From assembly GCA_021298555.1 (NCBI GenBank), contig JAJTGE010000020.1, forward strand, positions 1 through 43,708: a DNA stretch of 43,708 nt, given 5' to 3'. Under the pieces are notes generated by a model that saw nothing but the letters and a program-made list of their open reading frames with translations, was not told the DNA's origin and ran no database searches. Shown in pieces: positions 29,605 to 37,475 of this stretch (its first letter is position 1; each line of letters starts with the position of its first letter). Made by a program: the position numbers and the translations under genes. This DNA is from Oxalobacteraceae bacterium. GTDB lineage: Bacteria; Pseudomonadota; Gammaproteobacteria; Burkholderiales; Burkholderiaceae_D.

Positions 29605-30009
29605 TTACCAAATCTCTAGACTCACGTAGTCGGGGGGTATTTTAGAAAAAGCTTTGTCACGGCTGACTAGCGTTGATTTAACTGATGCTGCATGGGCAGC
29701 AATCATCATGTCGAAATCACTCAAATTGATGCCTTGGGACTCTAAGTTATTGCACAGTTCACCATAGCGAATGGCGGCTTCTTCATCCCAAGATAAAACA
29801 TCGATTCGCAATAGTACTTGGGTCAGCGCATTTCTCAGGCGAGTGGGTTGGCCTCTGCGGTGTAATCCGTATTCCAGTTCGGCCAAGGTTATGCTGGACA
29901 TTGAAGCCTGACCAACTGCCACCTGTGTTAACCGATTCAGTAAATCATTATCGCGGCCCTGCATGATGTGACTGATGATATTGGTGTCGAGCAGGTAGTG
30001 CATGCTCAT
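29605..30009 (-). CDS. vapC: VapC-family PIN-domain toxin
   Basis: A 134-residue PIN ribonuclease. The four acidic positions are present: Asp8 in YLLDTNI, Glu44 in TLAELEYG, Asp98/Asp100 in LSDFDMMIAAHA and Asp118 in VSRDKAF. PIN toxins cut tRNA or rRNA. The start ATG (30007-30009) overlaps the stop of the antitoxin by four bases (ATGA), so the pair is coupled. It appears intact, with the expected length. Confidence 0.9.
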   Translation of the reverse strand: MSMHYLLDTNIISHIMQGRDNDLLNRLTQVAVGQASMSSITLAELEYGLHRRGQPTRLRNALTQVLLRIDVLSWDEEAAIRYGELCNNLESQGINLSDFDMMIAAHAASVKSTLVSRDKAFSKIPPDYVSLEIW

Positions 30010-30257
30010 TTTTGGTCGGTCTCAAAGGGGTCGCGACGTGTGTTGGTTTGGCGGCGTTCAATTAGCAAATCATCCTCGGCGTTTAGTTTTACAACGTCGA
30101 TTAAACCCTGCCAATCGGTTGGCTTCCGGGATAGCACAACATCGCCTGTGACAGGGTCATGGCGAATATAGACTTCCGTAACATCAAATCGGAACTCCAG
30201 CGGCAGACGTACCGCTTGGCTGCGACCAGTGGTAAAAATTTTGGCAGTTTGATACAT
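30006..30257 (-). CDS. vapB: VapB-family antitoxin with AbrB-type domain
   Basis: The 83-residue product from ATG 30257 starts MYQTAKIFTTGRSQAVRLPLEFRF, the SpoVT-AbrB/MazE swapped-hairpin DNA-binding motif of VapB antitoxins. The C-terminal part, Asp/Glu/Arg-rich, should wrap the toxin. GGAGG is four bases before the start, which decides it over a longer frame from 30302. It probably represses its own promoter through the inverted repeat just upstream. Confidence 0.88.
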   Translation of the reverse strand: MYQTAKIFTTGRSQAVRLPLEFRFDVTEVYIRHDPVTGDVVLSRKPTDWQGLIDVVKLNAEDDLLIERRQTNTRRDPFETDQK

Positions 30258-30275
30258 TTTTCCTCCACACGACAA

Positions 30276-30311
30276 ATGATATGTCTCATGGTATATATCC
30301 ATTCATATCAT
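30276..30311. promoter_or_regulatory. Inverted-repeat operator of vapBC
   Basis: ATGATATG (30276-30283) and CATATCAT (30304-30311) are perfect eight-base inverted arms with a 20-base spacer containing the nearly palindromic ATGGtatataTCCAT. It lies 20 bases upstream of vapB, on the promoter, as expected for VapBC autoregulation. Downstream to 30478 I see no gene. Confidence 0.6.
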
Positions 30312-30478
30312 GTCAACGGGGACTTTATGGTTTATGTCGAGGTCGTCAGTCGTGGGGGCAGCGTAAAAAATACGTGAAAAAAGATTGCAGTTGGCACCAC
30401 AAAGAAACCTGTGAAGTTATGCAGATTGAATTTGAAATGGAACGGCAGCGACTGAGTTTAAATTTAACGATCAGTAAT

Positions 30479-30964
30479 TCAAAACGGCCCATTCAATTTC
30501 ACGATAGTCAGATTCAACCATGCCGCAACACTCACCCATACTAGATGCGGCAGCATCAGCCAGGTAGATATGCGCGAGTAGGCCCACGGCAGCGCTGTGA
30601 GTAGCACAACAGACAACCACAACGCACCCACTTCCATTAATGCCAAATCGGGTCTATGCAATTTAAAAAACAGCACACTCCATAGAATATTCAGCACGCA
30701 GTTCATCAATACGGCAGCTAGAAAATACGTTTTCTCTTGCGGATCTGCGCTGCGCCAAGCGCGAAGGCCGGCCATGCTGGTGGTGATGTAAATCAGTGTC
30801 CACACAGGGCCAAAGGCCCAATCGGGTGGCTGCCAAGAGGGTTTAGCGAGTTGCAAATACCAAGGCCCGATTTCAGTAGCTGCACCGCCGATGCCGCCAA
30901 CAGCGAGCACCAGCAGGATAGTGATCAGGAGCGGTTTTTTGCTGGCAGGGGCCAGTTGAATCAC
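30479..30964 (-). CDS. tspO: TspO/MBR-family tryptophan-rich sensory membrane protein
   Basis: A 161-residue protein with five transmembrane helices. KPSWQPPDWAFGPVWTLIYITTS is the signature W-x-P-P-W/D-x-F-x-P-V-W segment; MNCVLNILWSVLFF and HRPDLALMEVGALW follow. TspO binds porphyrins and, in Rhodobacter, lowers photosynthesis gene expression in response to oxygen. The start is GTG 30964, seven bases after the bchP stop, so it is the last gene of the bchG-pucC-bchP unit. It acts in the outer or inner membrane depending on species. Confidence 0.93.
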   Translation of the reverse strand: MIQLAPASKKPLLITILLVLAVGGIGGAATEIGPWYLQLAKPSWQPPDWAFGPVWTLIYITTSMAGLRAWRSADPQEKTYFLAAVLMNCVLNILWSVLFFKLHRPDLALMEVGALWLSVVLLTALPWAYSRISTWLMLPHLVWVSVAAWLNLTIVKLNGPF

Positions 30965-30971
30965 AGTAGGT

Positions 30972-32162
30972 TCACACTTTCACGAGGCCGAGTAAATGGG
31001 CCATGTCTTTAAAAAATATTTTCACATGCGCCATGGGTTTCGCACGAACGAGTTCTTTGTTCATGTACGCATCGAAGGTTAATTTCTGCACATCTTTGTC
31101 TTTGCACATATCGACAAAACGCTCGCGTCGTTTGTCGCTTGAATACCAAAAGTACTGCATGATACCCAAGACCCAGAACACCTTGCGGTGATCTTTCATA
31201 AAGCGTTTACGCGCTTTTGCCAGGCTACGAACATTGCCAGTTGCAAGTAATTCTTCAACTGCATCACCAGCCAAACGACCGCCCAGCATGGCGTAATAAA
31301 TACCTTCACCAGATGCGGGTGCAACTACACCTGCAGCATCACCGGCAAGTACGACATCACGGCCGTTATCCCAGCAGCGCAAAGGTTTCATGGGAAGTGG
31401 CGCACCTTCGCGGCGTATTGTGATCGCATCACGTAAGCCTACAGCTTCACGTAATGAGGTGGTGGCATTACGTAATGAAAATCCTTTGTCTGCACTGCCA
31501 GTACCTATGGATAGCGTGTCGCCATGTGGGAATACCCAGCCATAAAAATCAGGCGATAAATGGCCTTGATAAAACACATCACAACGTGTGGCATCGTAAT
31601 CAGCGGGTTTAATTTCTGGTGCTTTAACTATTTCGTGATACGCAAAAACATATTTGGTTTTTTCTGCATCAGGAATGGTTTGCTGTGCTACTGCTGATCG
31701 TGCACCGTCAGCGCCGATGATGCTACGTGCACGTACAGTTTGTCGTTCACCACTATCACCATTGACATAACTGACAGTGCTTACGCCATCAATATCTTTA
31801 CCTACACGTTCAAATTTTCCATTGCGTCGTATAGCGCCATGTGAGGCAGCGCGCTCACGCAGCCATTCATCAAATTGTTCGCGATCGACCATGCCAACGA
31901 ATCCGCCTTCAATCGGGATATCCACTTTGGTATCGGATGGCGCAATCATGCGCGCTGAACGTGCTTTGGCGACTAAGAGCTCATCGGGAATTTCAAAATC
32001 TTTAATGGCGCGCGGTGGTATAGCACCACCGCAGGGTTTGATGCGACCAGCGCGATCAAGAAGTAGCACACGGCGACCGCGTCGCGCTAGGTCATCGGCA
32101 GCTGTTGCACCTGCTGGTCCGCCACCCACAATGACTACGTCAAATTGTTCTTGTGTGCTCAT
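30972..32162 (-). CDS. bchP: Geranylgeranyl diphosphate/bacteriochlorophyll reductase
   Basis: Reduces three double bonds of the geranylgeranyl tail to give phytyl in bacteriochlorophyll a. 396 residues, flavoprotein: FAD-binding VVIVGGGPAGATAADDLA, then GRIKPCGGAIPPRAIKDF, SIIGADGARSAVAQ and VVLAGDAAGVVAPASGEGIYYA with the second GD motif. These are the CHL-P/BchP marks. GAGGAGA precedes ATG 32162. The upstream gene is the PucC-like transporter (86-base gap), the downstream one tspO. Confidence 0.96.
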   Translation of the reverse strand: MSTQEQFDVVIVGGGPAGATAADDLARRGRRVLLLDRAGRIKPCGGAIPPRAIKDFEIPDELLVAKARSARMIAPSDTKVDIPIEGGFVGMVDREQFDEWLRERAASHGAIRRNGKFERVGKDIDGVSTVSYVNGDSGERQTVRARSIIGADGARSAVAQQTIPDAEKTKYVFAYHEIVKAPEIKPADYDATRCDVFYQGHLSPDFYGWVFPHGDTLSIGTGSADKGFSLRNATTSLREAVGLRDAITIRREGAPLPMKPLRCWDNGRDVVLAGDAAGVVAPASGEGIYYAMLGGRLAGDAVEELLATGNVRSLAKARKRFMKDHRKVFWVLGIMQYFWYSSDKRRERFVDMCKDKDVQKLTFDAYMNKELVRAKPMAHVKIFFKDMAHLLGLVKV

Positions 32163-32248
32163 GATGTCTCCTCATCGCGTGCTTCTGTTGTACGTTAATT
32201 TTTTTATTGCGATTGCTGGTAGTGGTACTAAATTTTTTTCAACCCTGT

Positions 32249-33583
32249 TTATGAATACGACGGCTGGCCGATGCCTTCTTCTGTGTCTTCTTGCGCTGGC
32301 TCTATCATCGTAATGCGCAGCGCCAGTAATGCAGAGGCGATAAACAATACTGCTTCAGCAGCAAACACGCTGCCATACGCTATGCCAGTTGATGGAATTA
32401 ACCAGTGCGTAAGATCGCTTGCAGCTGTTCCCAACAATCCACCAAAACCAAATGCGATTGCTTGTGCGGCACCCCATAGACCCATGCGCACACCTTCGCG
32501 TGAAGCACGACCTTCGGTTGCTAGTCGCATCATCTGACCAATAGCGGCAATAGAAAATGCGCCATTCGCGGCACCCATTAAAAATACATTGGCTTTGAGT
32601 GGCCATGGCTCACCGACAAAGCCAGCAATGGCCAGACCTGTTAGCGTGATAGCGGAAGCGATACAGCCGCCTACACACCACAGTTTGAGTGAGCCAGCGC
32701 GACCCTTTGTAAATTTGCTGCCAACAAAAGCGACGATCAACATACCGATCAACACACCAGTGTGTTGTACACCGGAGAGTGAGGTAGATTCACCCGGGGT
32801 GTATCCAAATACGGTGCCGGCAAATGGCTCAAGAATTAAATCTTGCGCGCTGTAAGCCAGCATGGAGATAAAAATAAAAATCGTAAATTGACGCGCGGCG
32901 TCTTCTTTCCAAACATCAGCGAGTGCCGTACGAAACGGTACTGCGTCCGATGCTGCAACGGGTTCAGGAATAATGTCGCCCGGATCATTTTCCAGTCTAA
33001 ACAGCGCAATTAATGTGACGGCGAGGGCGGTTGCGCACACAGTGAGCGTGACGGCGAGTAATCGTGTTGGTGAATACGGATCAAGTAGTTTGCCAGCAGC
33101 GCCAGCAGTCACAGCAAATCCAACTATCATCATTACCCAAACAGCGGTGGCAGCAGCTGCACGTTTTTGTCCATCCACACGCATGGCGAGCAGCACTAGC
33201 AAGGAGGTGCCCGCAGCACCGACTCCCAAACCGATCATGATAAAACCGGCAGTGGCAACAATGATTCCCAGAGTGGGTGAGTTGGCTATCAAGGTGGTGG
33301 AAAAGCTGGCCGCCAGTGCGCCCGCTGCGAGTATCACCATGCCACCCATAATCCACGGTGTGCGTCGTGAACCGAGATCGGATCCATGCCCCATGCGTGG
33401 CCGCGATACCTGCACTAAATAATGCAAGGCCACCAAAGCGCCAGGTAATAAGGCCGGTAAAGTCAGCTCAACCACCATGATGCGATTGAGTGTAGACGTC
33501 ATCAAAACAACGATAGCGCCCAAGGAAGCTTGTACTAATCCCAAGCGAATAATTTCAGTCCAGCCAAATGCTTTTTCATTCAT
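32249..33583 (-). CDS. PucC-family (BCD, major facilitator) light-harvesting assembly/transport protein
   Basis: A 444-residue, 12-helix membrane protein of the PucC/LhaA/Bch2 group. The N-terminus has IIRLGLVQASLGAIVVLMTSTLNRIMVVEL, a PucC-family hallmark, and then the short RPRMGHGSDLGSRRTPWI loop. Its place between bchG and bchP is where the family member called bch2/orf428 is found in other purple bacteria. It probably handles bacteriochlorophyll for light-harvesting complex assembly. It starts five bases after the bchG stop. Confidence 0.9.
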   Translation of the reverse strand: MNEKAFGWTEIIRLGLVQASLGAIVVLMTSTLNRIMVVELTLPALLPGALVALHYLVQVSRPRMGHGSDLGSRRTPWIMGGMVILAAGALAASFSTTLIANSPTLGIIVATAGFIMIGLGVGAAGTSLLVLLAMRVDGQKRAAAATAVWVMMIVGFAVTAGAAGKLLDPYSPTRLLAVTLTVCATALAVTLIALFRLENDPGDIIPEPVAASDAVPFRTALADVWKEDAARQFTIFIFISMLAYSAQDLILEPFAGTVFGYTPGESTSLSGVQHTGVLIGMLIVAFVGSKFTKGRAGSLKLWCVGGCIASAITLTGLAIAGFVGEPWPLKANVFLMGAANGAFSIAAIGQMMRLATEGRASREGVRMGLWGAAQAIAFGFGGLLGTAASDLTHWLIPSTGIAYGSVFAAEAVLFIASALLALRITMIEPAQEDTEEGIGQPSYS

Positions 33584-33587
33584 TGTG

Positions 33588-34466
33588 TTATTCCATCAGT
33601 CCACGCAGCGCAAAGGCTGAGACCATCATTCCCGTTACAAGTAAAGGCACACCAAAGGCTGACAGTTTTAATGCCCGCTCTGTAGGCGAGGCCACGAAAC
33701 GCTGCATCATCTGCAGTTGCCCTAGCACCAGCACAATAACTACCAGAGCTTGTGCAATGTTGTTCCAACTAAACAGCAGCAAAATGACTGCTAATTGCGG
33801 CACGATCATTACGCGGCAGGCGGTATGTGCAGCGCTGTTCACACCCAGCATCACAGGTAACGACCGCACGCCCATTTGCCTATCGCCTTCAACCGCTTTG
33901 AAATCATTTAAGGTCATGATTCCATGTGCCGCAATGCTGTACAGCAATGCTAGCAGTAAAGAACGTGAATCAGGCATTGCGCCGCCCGCCATCACGGCCG
34001 CGCCAGTCACCCAGGCCAGTCCTTCATATGACAGTCCGCACGCGGCATTGCCCAACCAACCGTTTTCTTTTAGCCGTATCGGCGGGGCGCTATAAGCCCA
34101 AGCCAACACCAGCCCCAATACCGCCGCCCGAAATCCCCATTCGCCCAGCAGCGTGGCAACTAACAGAGACAAGCCGGTCCAAATTAGCGCGATATACAAA
34201 CCCCAATAACCCGGCATACGGCCTGAAGGTATGGGTCGCTGAGGTTCGTTAATTGCATCGACATGTCTGTCAAACCAGTCATTTACTGCTTGGCTGCTAG
34301 CGCACACCATAGGCCCGGCCAAGACTATGCCCGTCACAATGATCGGCCACTTACCTTCCGGCGATACCCCAGAGGAAATCGCGCCACAGGCAAACGCCCA
34401 CATGGGTGGAAACCAGGTGATAGGTTTTAGTAATTCGGCAACAGTAGATAAGGACGGGCTAGCCAT
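33588..34466 (-). CDS. bchG: Bacteriochlorophyll synthase
   Basis: Attaches the geranylgeranyl (or phytyl) tail to bacteriochlorophyllide; UbiA-type membrane prenyltransferase. I choose ATG 34466, giving 292 residues starting MASPSLSTVAELLKPITWFPPMWAF; an in-frame TTG at 34502 would overlap the operator. The catalytic Asp-rich motif NDWFDRHVDAINEPQRPIPSG and the second motif DFKAVEGDRQMGVRSLPV are intact. First gene of the minus-strand pigment unit with the PucC-like gene, bchP and tspO. Confidence 0.95.
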   Translation of the reverse strand: MASPSLSTVAELLKPITWFPPMWAFACGAISSGVSPEGKWPIIVTGIVLAGPMVCASSQAVNDWFDRHVDAINEPQRPIPSGRMPGYWGLYIALIWTGLSLLVATLLGEWGFRAAVLGLVLAWAYSAPPIRLKENGWLGNAACGLSYEGLAWVTGAAVMAGGAMPDSRSLLLALLYSIAAHGIMTLNDFKAVEGDRQMGVRSLPVMLGVNSAAHTACRVMIVPQLAVILLLFSWNNIAQALVVIVLVLGQLQMMQRFVASPTERALKLSAFGVPLLVTGMMVSAFALRGLME

Positions 34467-34496
34467 GCAAGCGATTGTGCCCGTGACAGTTTTTAG

Positions 34497-34514
34497 CGTC
34501 AATTAAAATTGACA
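34497..34514. promoter_or_regulatory. PpsR-like palindrome at the bchG promoter
   Basis: The sequence cgtcaattaaaattgaca is a 16-base perfect palindrome plus one base on each side. Read on the minus strand it is TGT-N12-ACG, one base from the PpsR/CrtJ consensus TGT-N12-ACA. A possible -35 TTGACG sits inside it, with CACAAT 17 bases downstream as -10. It lies just before bchG. The ppsR gene is in the same cluster, so binding is plausible, though not proven. Confidence 0.5.
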
Positions 34515-34588
34515 CTTGACTAGGCAGTGTTCGATTCGAATTAGGGCATGCCTGACAAGAGGATTATCTTGGCTCAACAGAAGTTGGA

Positions 34589-34618
34589 TTGACAAAAGTA
34601 GTTCATTGAACTACTTTT
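34589..34618 (+). promoter_or_regulatory. Promoter embedded in a perfect palindrome upstream of brnT
   Basis: TTGACA (34589-34594) and TACTTT (34612-34617) are 17 bases apart. The palindrome AAAAGTAGTTCA-t-TGAACTACTTTT (34594-34618) covers the spacer and the -10 box. Transcription would start at about 34624, i.e. at the brnT start codon (34623), so the brnT mRNA may be leaderless; no ribosome binding site is seen. The palindrome is a likely operator for the Xre partner. Confidence 0.65.
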
Positions 34619-34622
34619 ATGC

Positions 34623-34904
34623 ATGGAGTTCGAATGGGATGAAGCCAAAAGCGAAAGCTGCTTTATGCAGCGAGGTTTTGATTTCCCGTACGCTCTTAGG
34701 GCATTCCTAGATCCCCATCGGATGATAAATCAGGATAGGCGCTGGGATTACGGTGAAGATCGATATCAGTTGCTAGGGGTAGTGGAAGGATGTGTCTTTT
34801 TTGTGGCGTATACAGTGAGAAAAAATAGTATTCGAATCATATCGGCAAGAAAAGCGAATAGAAGAGAGACAAGAGACTATGAAAACAATACGAGTGAAAA
34901 TTGA
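34623..34904 (+). CDS. brnT: BrnT-family ribonuclease toxin
   Basis: A 93-residue protein with the BrnT pattern: MEFEWDEAKSESCFMQRGF, then ALRAFLDPHRMINQDRRWDYGEDRYQLLGVVEGCVFFVAYT and IRIISARKANRRETRDYE. BrnT has a RelE-like fold and cuts RNA. Here the partner is not BrnA but an Xre-type helix-turn-helix protein, whose gene overlaps by 26 bases. The gene stands inside the photosynthesis cluster, between bchG and the gmd-fcl genes. Confidence 0.88.
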   Translation: MEFEWDEAKSESCFMQRGFDFPYALRAFLDPHRMINQDRRWDYGEDRYQLLGVVEGCVFFVAYTVRKNSIRIISARKANRRETRDYENNTSEN

Positions 34905-35214
34905 CCCTAACAATCCAGCATCGCTGCCAGAGGGTCAAGTTGATCGCCAAATTTTGGATAGTACGACGGAGTCACAACTATCAGCACAACAAAAAATCGA
35001 TGATGCCGAAGCAATGAAGGACTCTGCAAAGTTCGCGCGCCGCGTTCGTAAACGTCTAGGACTCACACAGGAGGAATTTTCTCTTCGCATAGAGGTGCCT
35101 TTGAATACCATACGCAATTGGGAGCAAGGCAAACGCTGCCCGACAGGTGCCGCGAAGGCTTTATTAAGGGTGCTGGATAAATCACCAGAATCTGCGTTAT
35201 TGGCACTGAGATAG
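34879..35214 (+). CDS. Xre-family helix-turn-helix antitoxin paired with BrnT
   Basis: A 111-residue protein. Residues about 53-98 form a Cro/Xre helix-turn-helix (FARRVRKRLGLTQEEFSLRI then NTIRNWEQGKRCPTGAAKALLRVL). The N-terminal 50 residues are polar and likely the toxin-binding part. It overlaps brnT by 26 bases, so the two are coupled. It probably represses the shared promoter by binding the palindrome at 34594-34618. Confidence 0.85.
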   Translation: MKTIRVKIDPNNPASLPEGQVDRQILDSTTESQLSAQQKIDDAEAMKDSAKFARRVRKRLGLTQEEFSLRIEVPLNTIRNWEQGKRCPTGAAKALLRVLDKSPESALLALR

Positions 35215-35254
35215 AAGGCTATCAGCGACCAGGTAGAGATGTGTGCGATCCAAA

Positions 35255-36187
35255 CTAGTTTGGATAGCGCGCCAGAAAATCTTTATAGCTTTTAGCGATA
35301 CCGTCTTTTAGTAAGGTTCGCGCTTTCCAGCCCAGCGCATGTAATGCAAAGACATCAAGCAGCTTGCGTGGTGTGCCATCGGGCTTGCTGCTGTCGAATT
35401 CTAATTGCCCTTGAAAACCCACGACATCAAGTACGGTTTCAGCCAGCTCCCGTATGGTCTGATCAACACCAGTGCCAATGTTGAGTAATGAACCGGTGTA
35501 ATCGCTTTCCATCAAAAATGTGCATGCGTCAGCTAGGTCATCGGCGTATAAAAATTCGCGCATGGGTGTACCCGTGCCCCAGACTTCAAACGATTTATCT
35601 CCAGCGAGTTTTGCTTTGTGCGCTTTGTGTATGAGTGCGGGTAGCACATGGGAATTATTAAGATCGTAGTTGTCGTTCAAGCCGTAGAGGTTAGTAGGCA
35701 TGACACTGACATACTGACGACCGTACTGTTGATTGTAAGCGTCACATAATTTGATGCCTGCGATTTTTGCGATGGCATACATTTCGTTAGTGGGCTCTAG
35801 CGGACCAGTCAGCAAATACGATTCATTCATGGGCTGTGGGCAGTCGCGTGGATAGATACAACTACTACCTAAAAACATTAATTTTTGTATTTCAGCCAGA
35901 TGTGCACCATGAATTAAGTTGGCTTCAATACTGAGATTTTGAAAAATAAAATCTGCACGATACGTATTGTTGGCATGTATGCCACCCACTTTGGCGGCAG
36001 CGATAAAAATATACTCAGGTCGCTGATTTTCCAAAAATGCATAAACAGCTTTTTGATCCAGCAAATCAAGTTGATCGCGAGAGGCCGTAATAATATTGAT
36101 ATAGCCTTTGGATTGCAGCGACCGCACCAAAGCGCTACCCACCATTCCACGATGACCAGCTACAAAAATTTTTGCAGATTTATTCAT
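35255..36187 (-). CDS. fcl: GDP-L-fucose synthase
   Basis: Epimerises and reduces GDP-4-keto-6-deoxymannose to GDP-L-fucose with NADPH. 310 residues, short-chain dehydrogenase fold: FVAGHRGMVGSALVRSL at the N-terminus, FLGSSCIYPRDCPQPMNE, catalytic YAIAK, and ALIHKAHKAKLAGDKSFEVW. These match WcaG/Fcl. It begins 12 bases after the gmd stop; the two make the complete GDP-mannose to GDP-fucose route for a surface glycan. Confidence 0.95.
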   Translation of the reverse strand: MNKSAKIFVAGHRGMVGSALVRSLQSKGYINIITASRDQLDLLDQKAVYAFLENQRPEYIFIAAAKVGGIHANNTYRADFIFQNLSIEANLIHGAHLAEIQKLMFLGSSCIYPRDCPQPMNESYLLTGPLEPTNEMYAIAKIAGIKLCDAYNQQYGRQYVSVMPTNLYGLNDNYDLNNSHVLPALIHKAHKAKLAGDKSFEVWGTGTPMREFLYADDLADACTFLMESDYTGSLLNIGTGVDQTIRELAETVLDVVGFQGQLEFDSSKPDGTPRKLLDVFALHALGWKARTLLKDGIAKSYKDFLARYPN

Positions 36188-36199
36188 GCAGGCTATAAA

Positions 36200-37324
36200 T
36201 CATTCGTGATGATCAAAGGCCTGGAAGCCATGCTGCTTAACCAAGCTGTCACGTTTGGCGGAGGTGAAATCACTCTGCGCCATTTCGCTTACTAATTGTT
36301 GTAACGTCGTCACCGGTGACCAGCCCAGTTTTTGTTTTGCTTTACTTGGATCACCTAACAAAGTCTCTACTTCGGTAGGGCGGAAATAACGCGGATCGAC
36401 ACGCACGACGGTATCGCCGATTTTGCATTTGGCATCGACGTTATTAACGGCAGTAATACGTGCGATTTCGCTTTCACCTTCGCCTTCAAAGACCAGTGTT
36501 ACACCTAGCTCTTTGGCCGCAAAATCCACAAACTCTCGCACACTATATTGCACGCCGGTGGCAATAACGAAATCTTCAGCGACGTCTTGTTGCAGCATTA
36601 GCCATTGCATTTCTACGTAATCTTTGGCGTGTCCCCAATCGCGGAGTGCGGATAAATTTCCAAGGTACAGACAATCTTGTAGGCCCAGCACTATGCGTGC
36701 GAGTGCGCGAGTGATTTTGCGCGTAACAAAGGTCTCACCGCGTATCGGACTTTCGTGATTAAACAATATGCCATTGCACGCGTAGATGCCATAGGCTTCA
36801 CGATAATTAACGGTGATCCAGTAAGCATAGAGTTTGGCAACAGCATAAGGGCTGCGAGGATAGAAAGGCGTGGTTTCTTTTTGCGGAGTCTCTTGAACTA
36901 AGCCATACAGTTCACTAGTCGACGCCTGGTAAAAGCGGGTGGTTTTTTCTAAGCCACAAATACGTATGGCTTCCAGTAATCGCAGCGCACCTATGCCATC
37001 GGCATTAGCTGTGTATTCAGGTTCTTCAAAACTTACGGCTACATGGCTTTGGGCTGCCAGATTATAAATTTCATCAGGTTTAACGCTCTGCACGATGCGA
37101 ATCAAGTTGGTGCTGTCGGTCAGGTCACCGTAATGCAGTATGAATTTTCTGCCATCGACATGCGGATCTTTATAGAGGTGATCAATGCGGTCGGTGTTAA
37201 ACAGCGAACTACGTCGCTTGATACCATGGACGACATAGCCTTTTTTTAATAAAAATTCGGCGAGATATGCACCGTCCTGCCCAGTGATGCCGGTAATGAG
37301 TGCAACTTTGGGTGTTTGGGCCAT
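36200..37324 (-). CDS. gmd: GDP-mannose 4,6-dehydratase
   Basis: Converts GDP-mannose to GDP-4-keto-6-deoxymannose. ATG 37324 gives 374 residues starting [26 protein letters not shown], the NADP-binding motif; the longer frame from 37360 adds 12 residues not expected. [27 protein letters not shown] and [23 protein letters not shown] are diagnostic. The operon gmd-fcl sits between bchG and ppsR, which is unusual for a photosynthesis cluster. Confidence 0.96.
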   Translation of the reverse strand: MAQTPKVALITGITGQDGAYLAEFLLKKGYVVHGIKRRSSLFNTDRIDHLYKDPHVDGRKFILHYGDLTDSTNLIRIVQSVKPDEIYNLAAQSHVAVSFEEPEYTANADGIGALRLLEAIRICGLEKTTRFYQASTSELYGLVQETPQKETTPFYPRSPYAVAKLYAYWITVNYREAYGIYACNGILFNHESPIRGETFVTRKITRALARIVLGLQDCLYLGNLSALRDWGHAKDYVEMQWLMLQQDVAEDFVIATGVQYSVREFVDFAAKELGVTLVFEGEGESEIARITAVNNVDAKCKIGDTVVRVDPRYFRPTEVETLLGDPSKAKQKLGWSPVTTLQQLVSEMAQSDFTSAKRDSLVKQHGFQAFDHHE

Positions 37325-37475
37325 GAGATAGTTAAAGTGAGATGGTGGGCGCAGTGACAATGAAATTCTAGCAAAGCTACAGCGAACTCAAAACGCGATT
37401 ATCCCAGATAAGCTGAGCGTACGACCAGCATTGAGTAGTTATCTTCGTGAATTGCTAAGTAGCCTAGGCGTGGTG

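Noticed and set aside
30281-30544. An 87-codon plus-strand frame between vapB and tspO
   Set aside because: It overlaps the vapBC operator and the tspO 3' end, has no ribosome binding site and no recognisable pattern.
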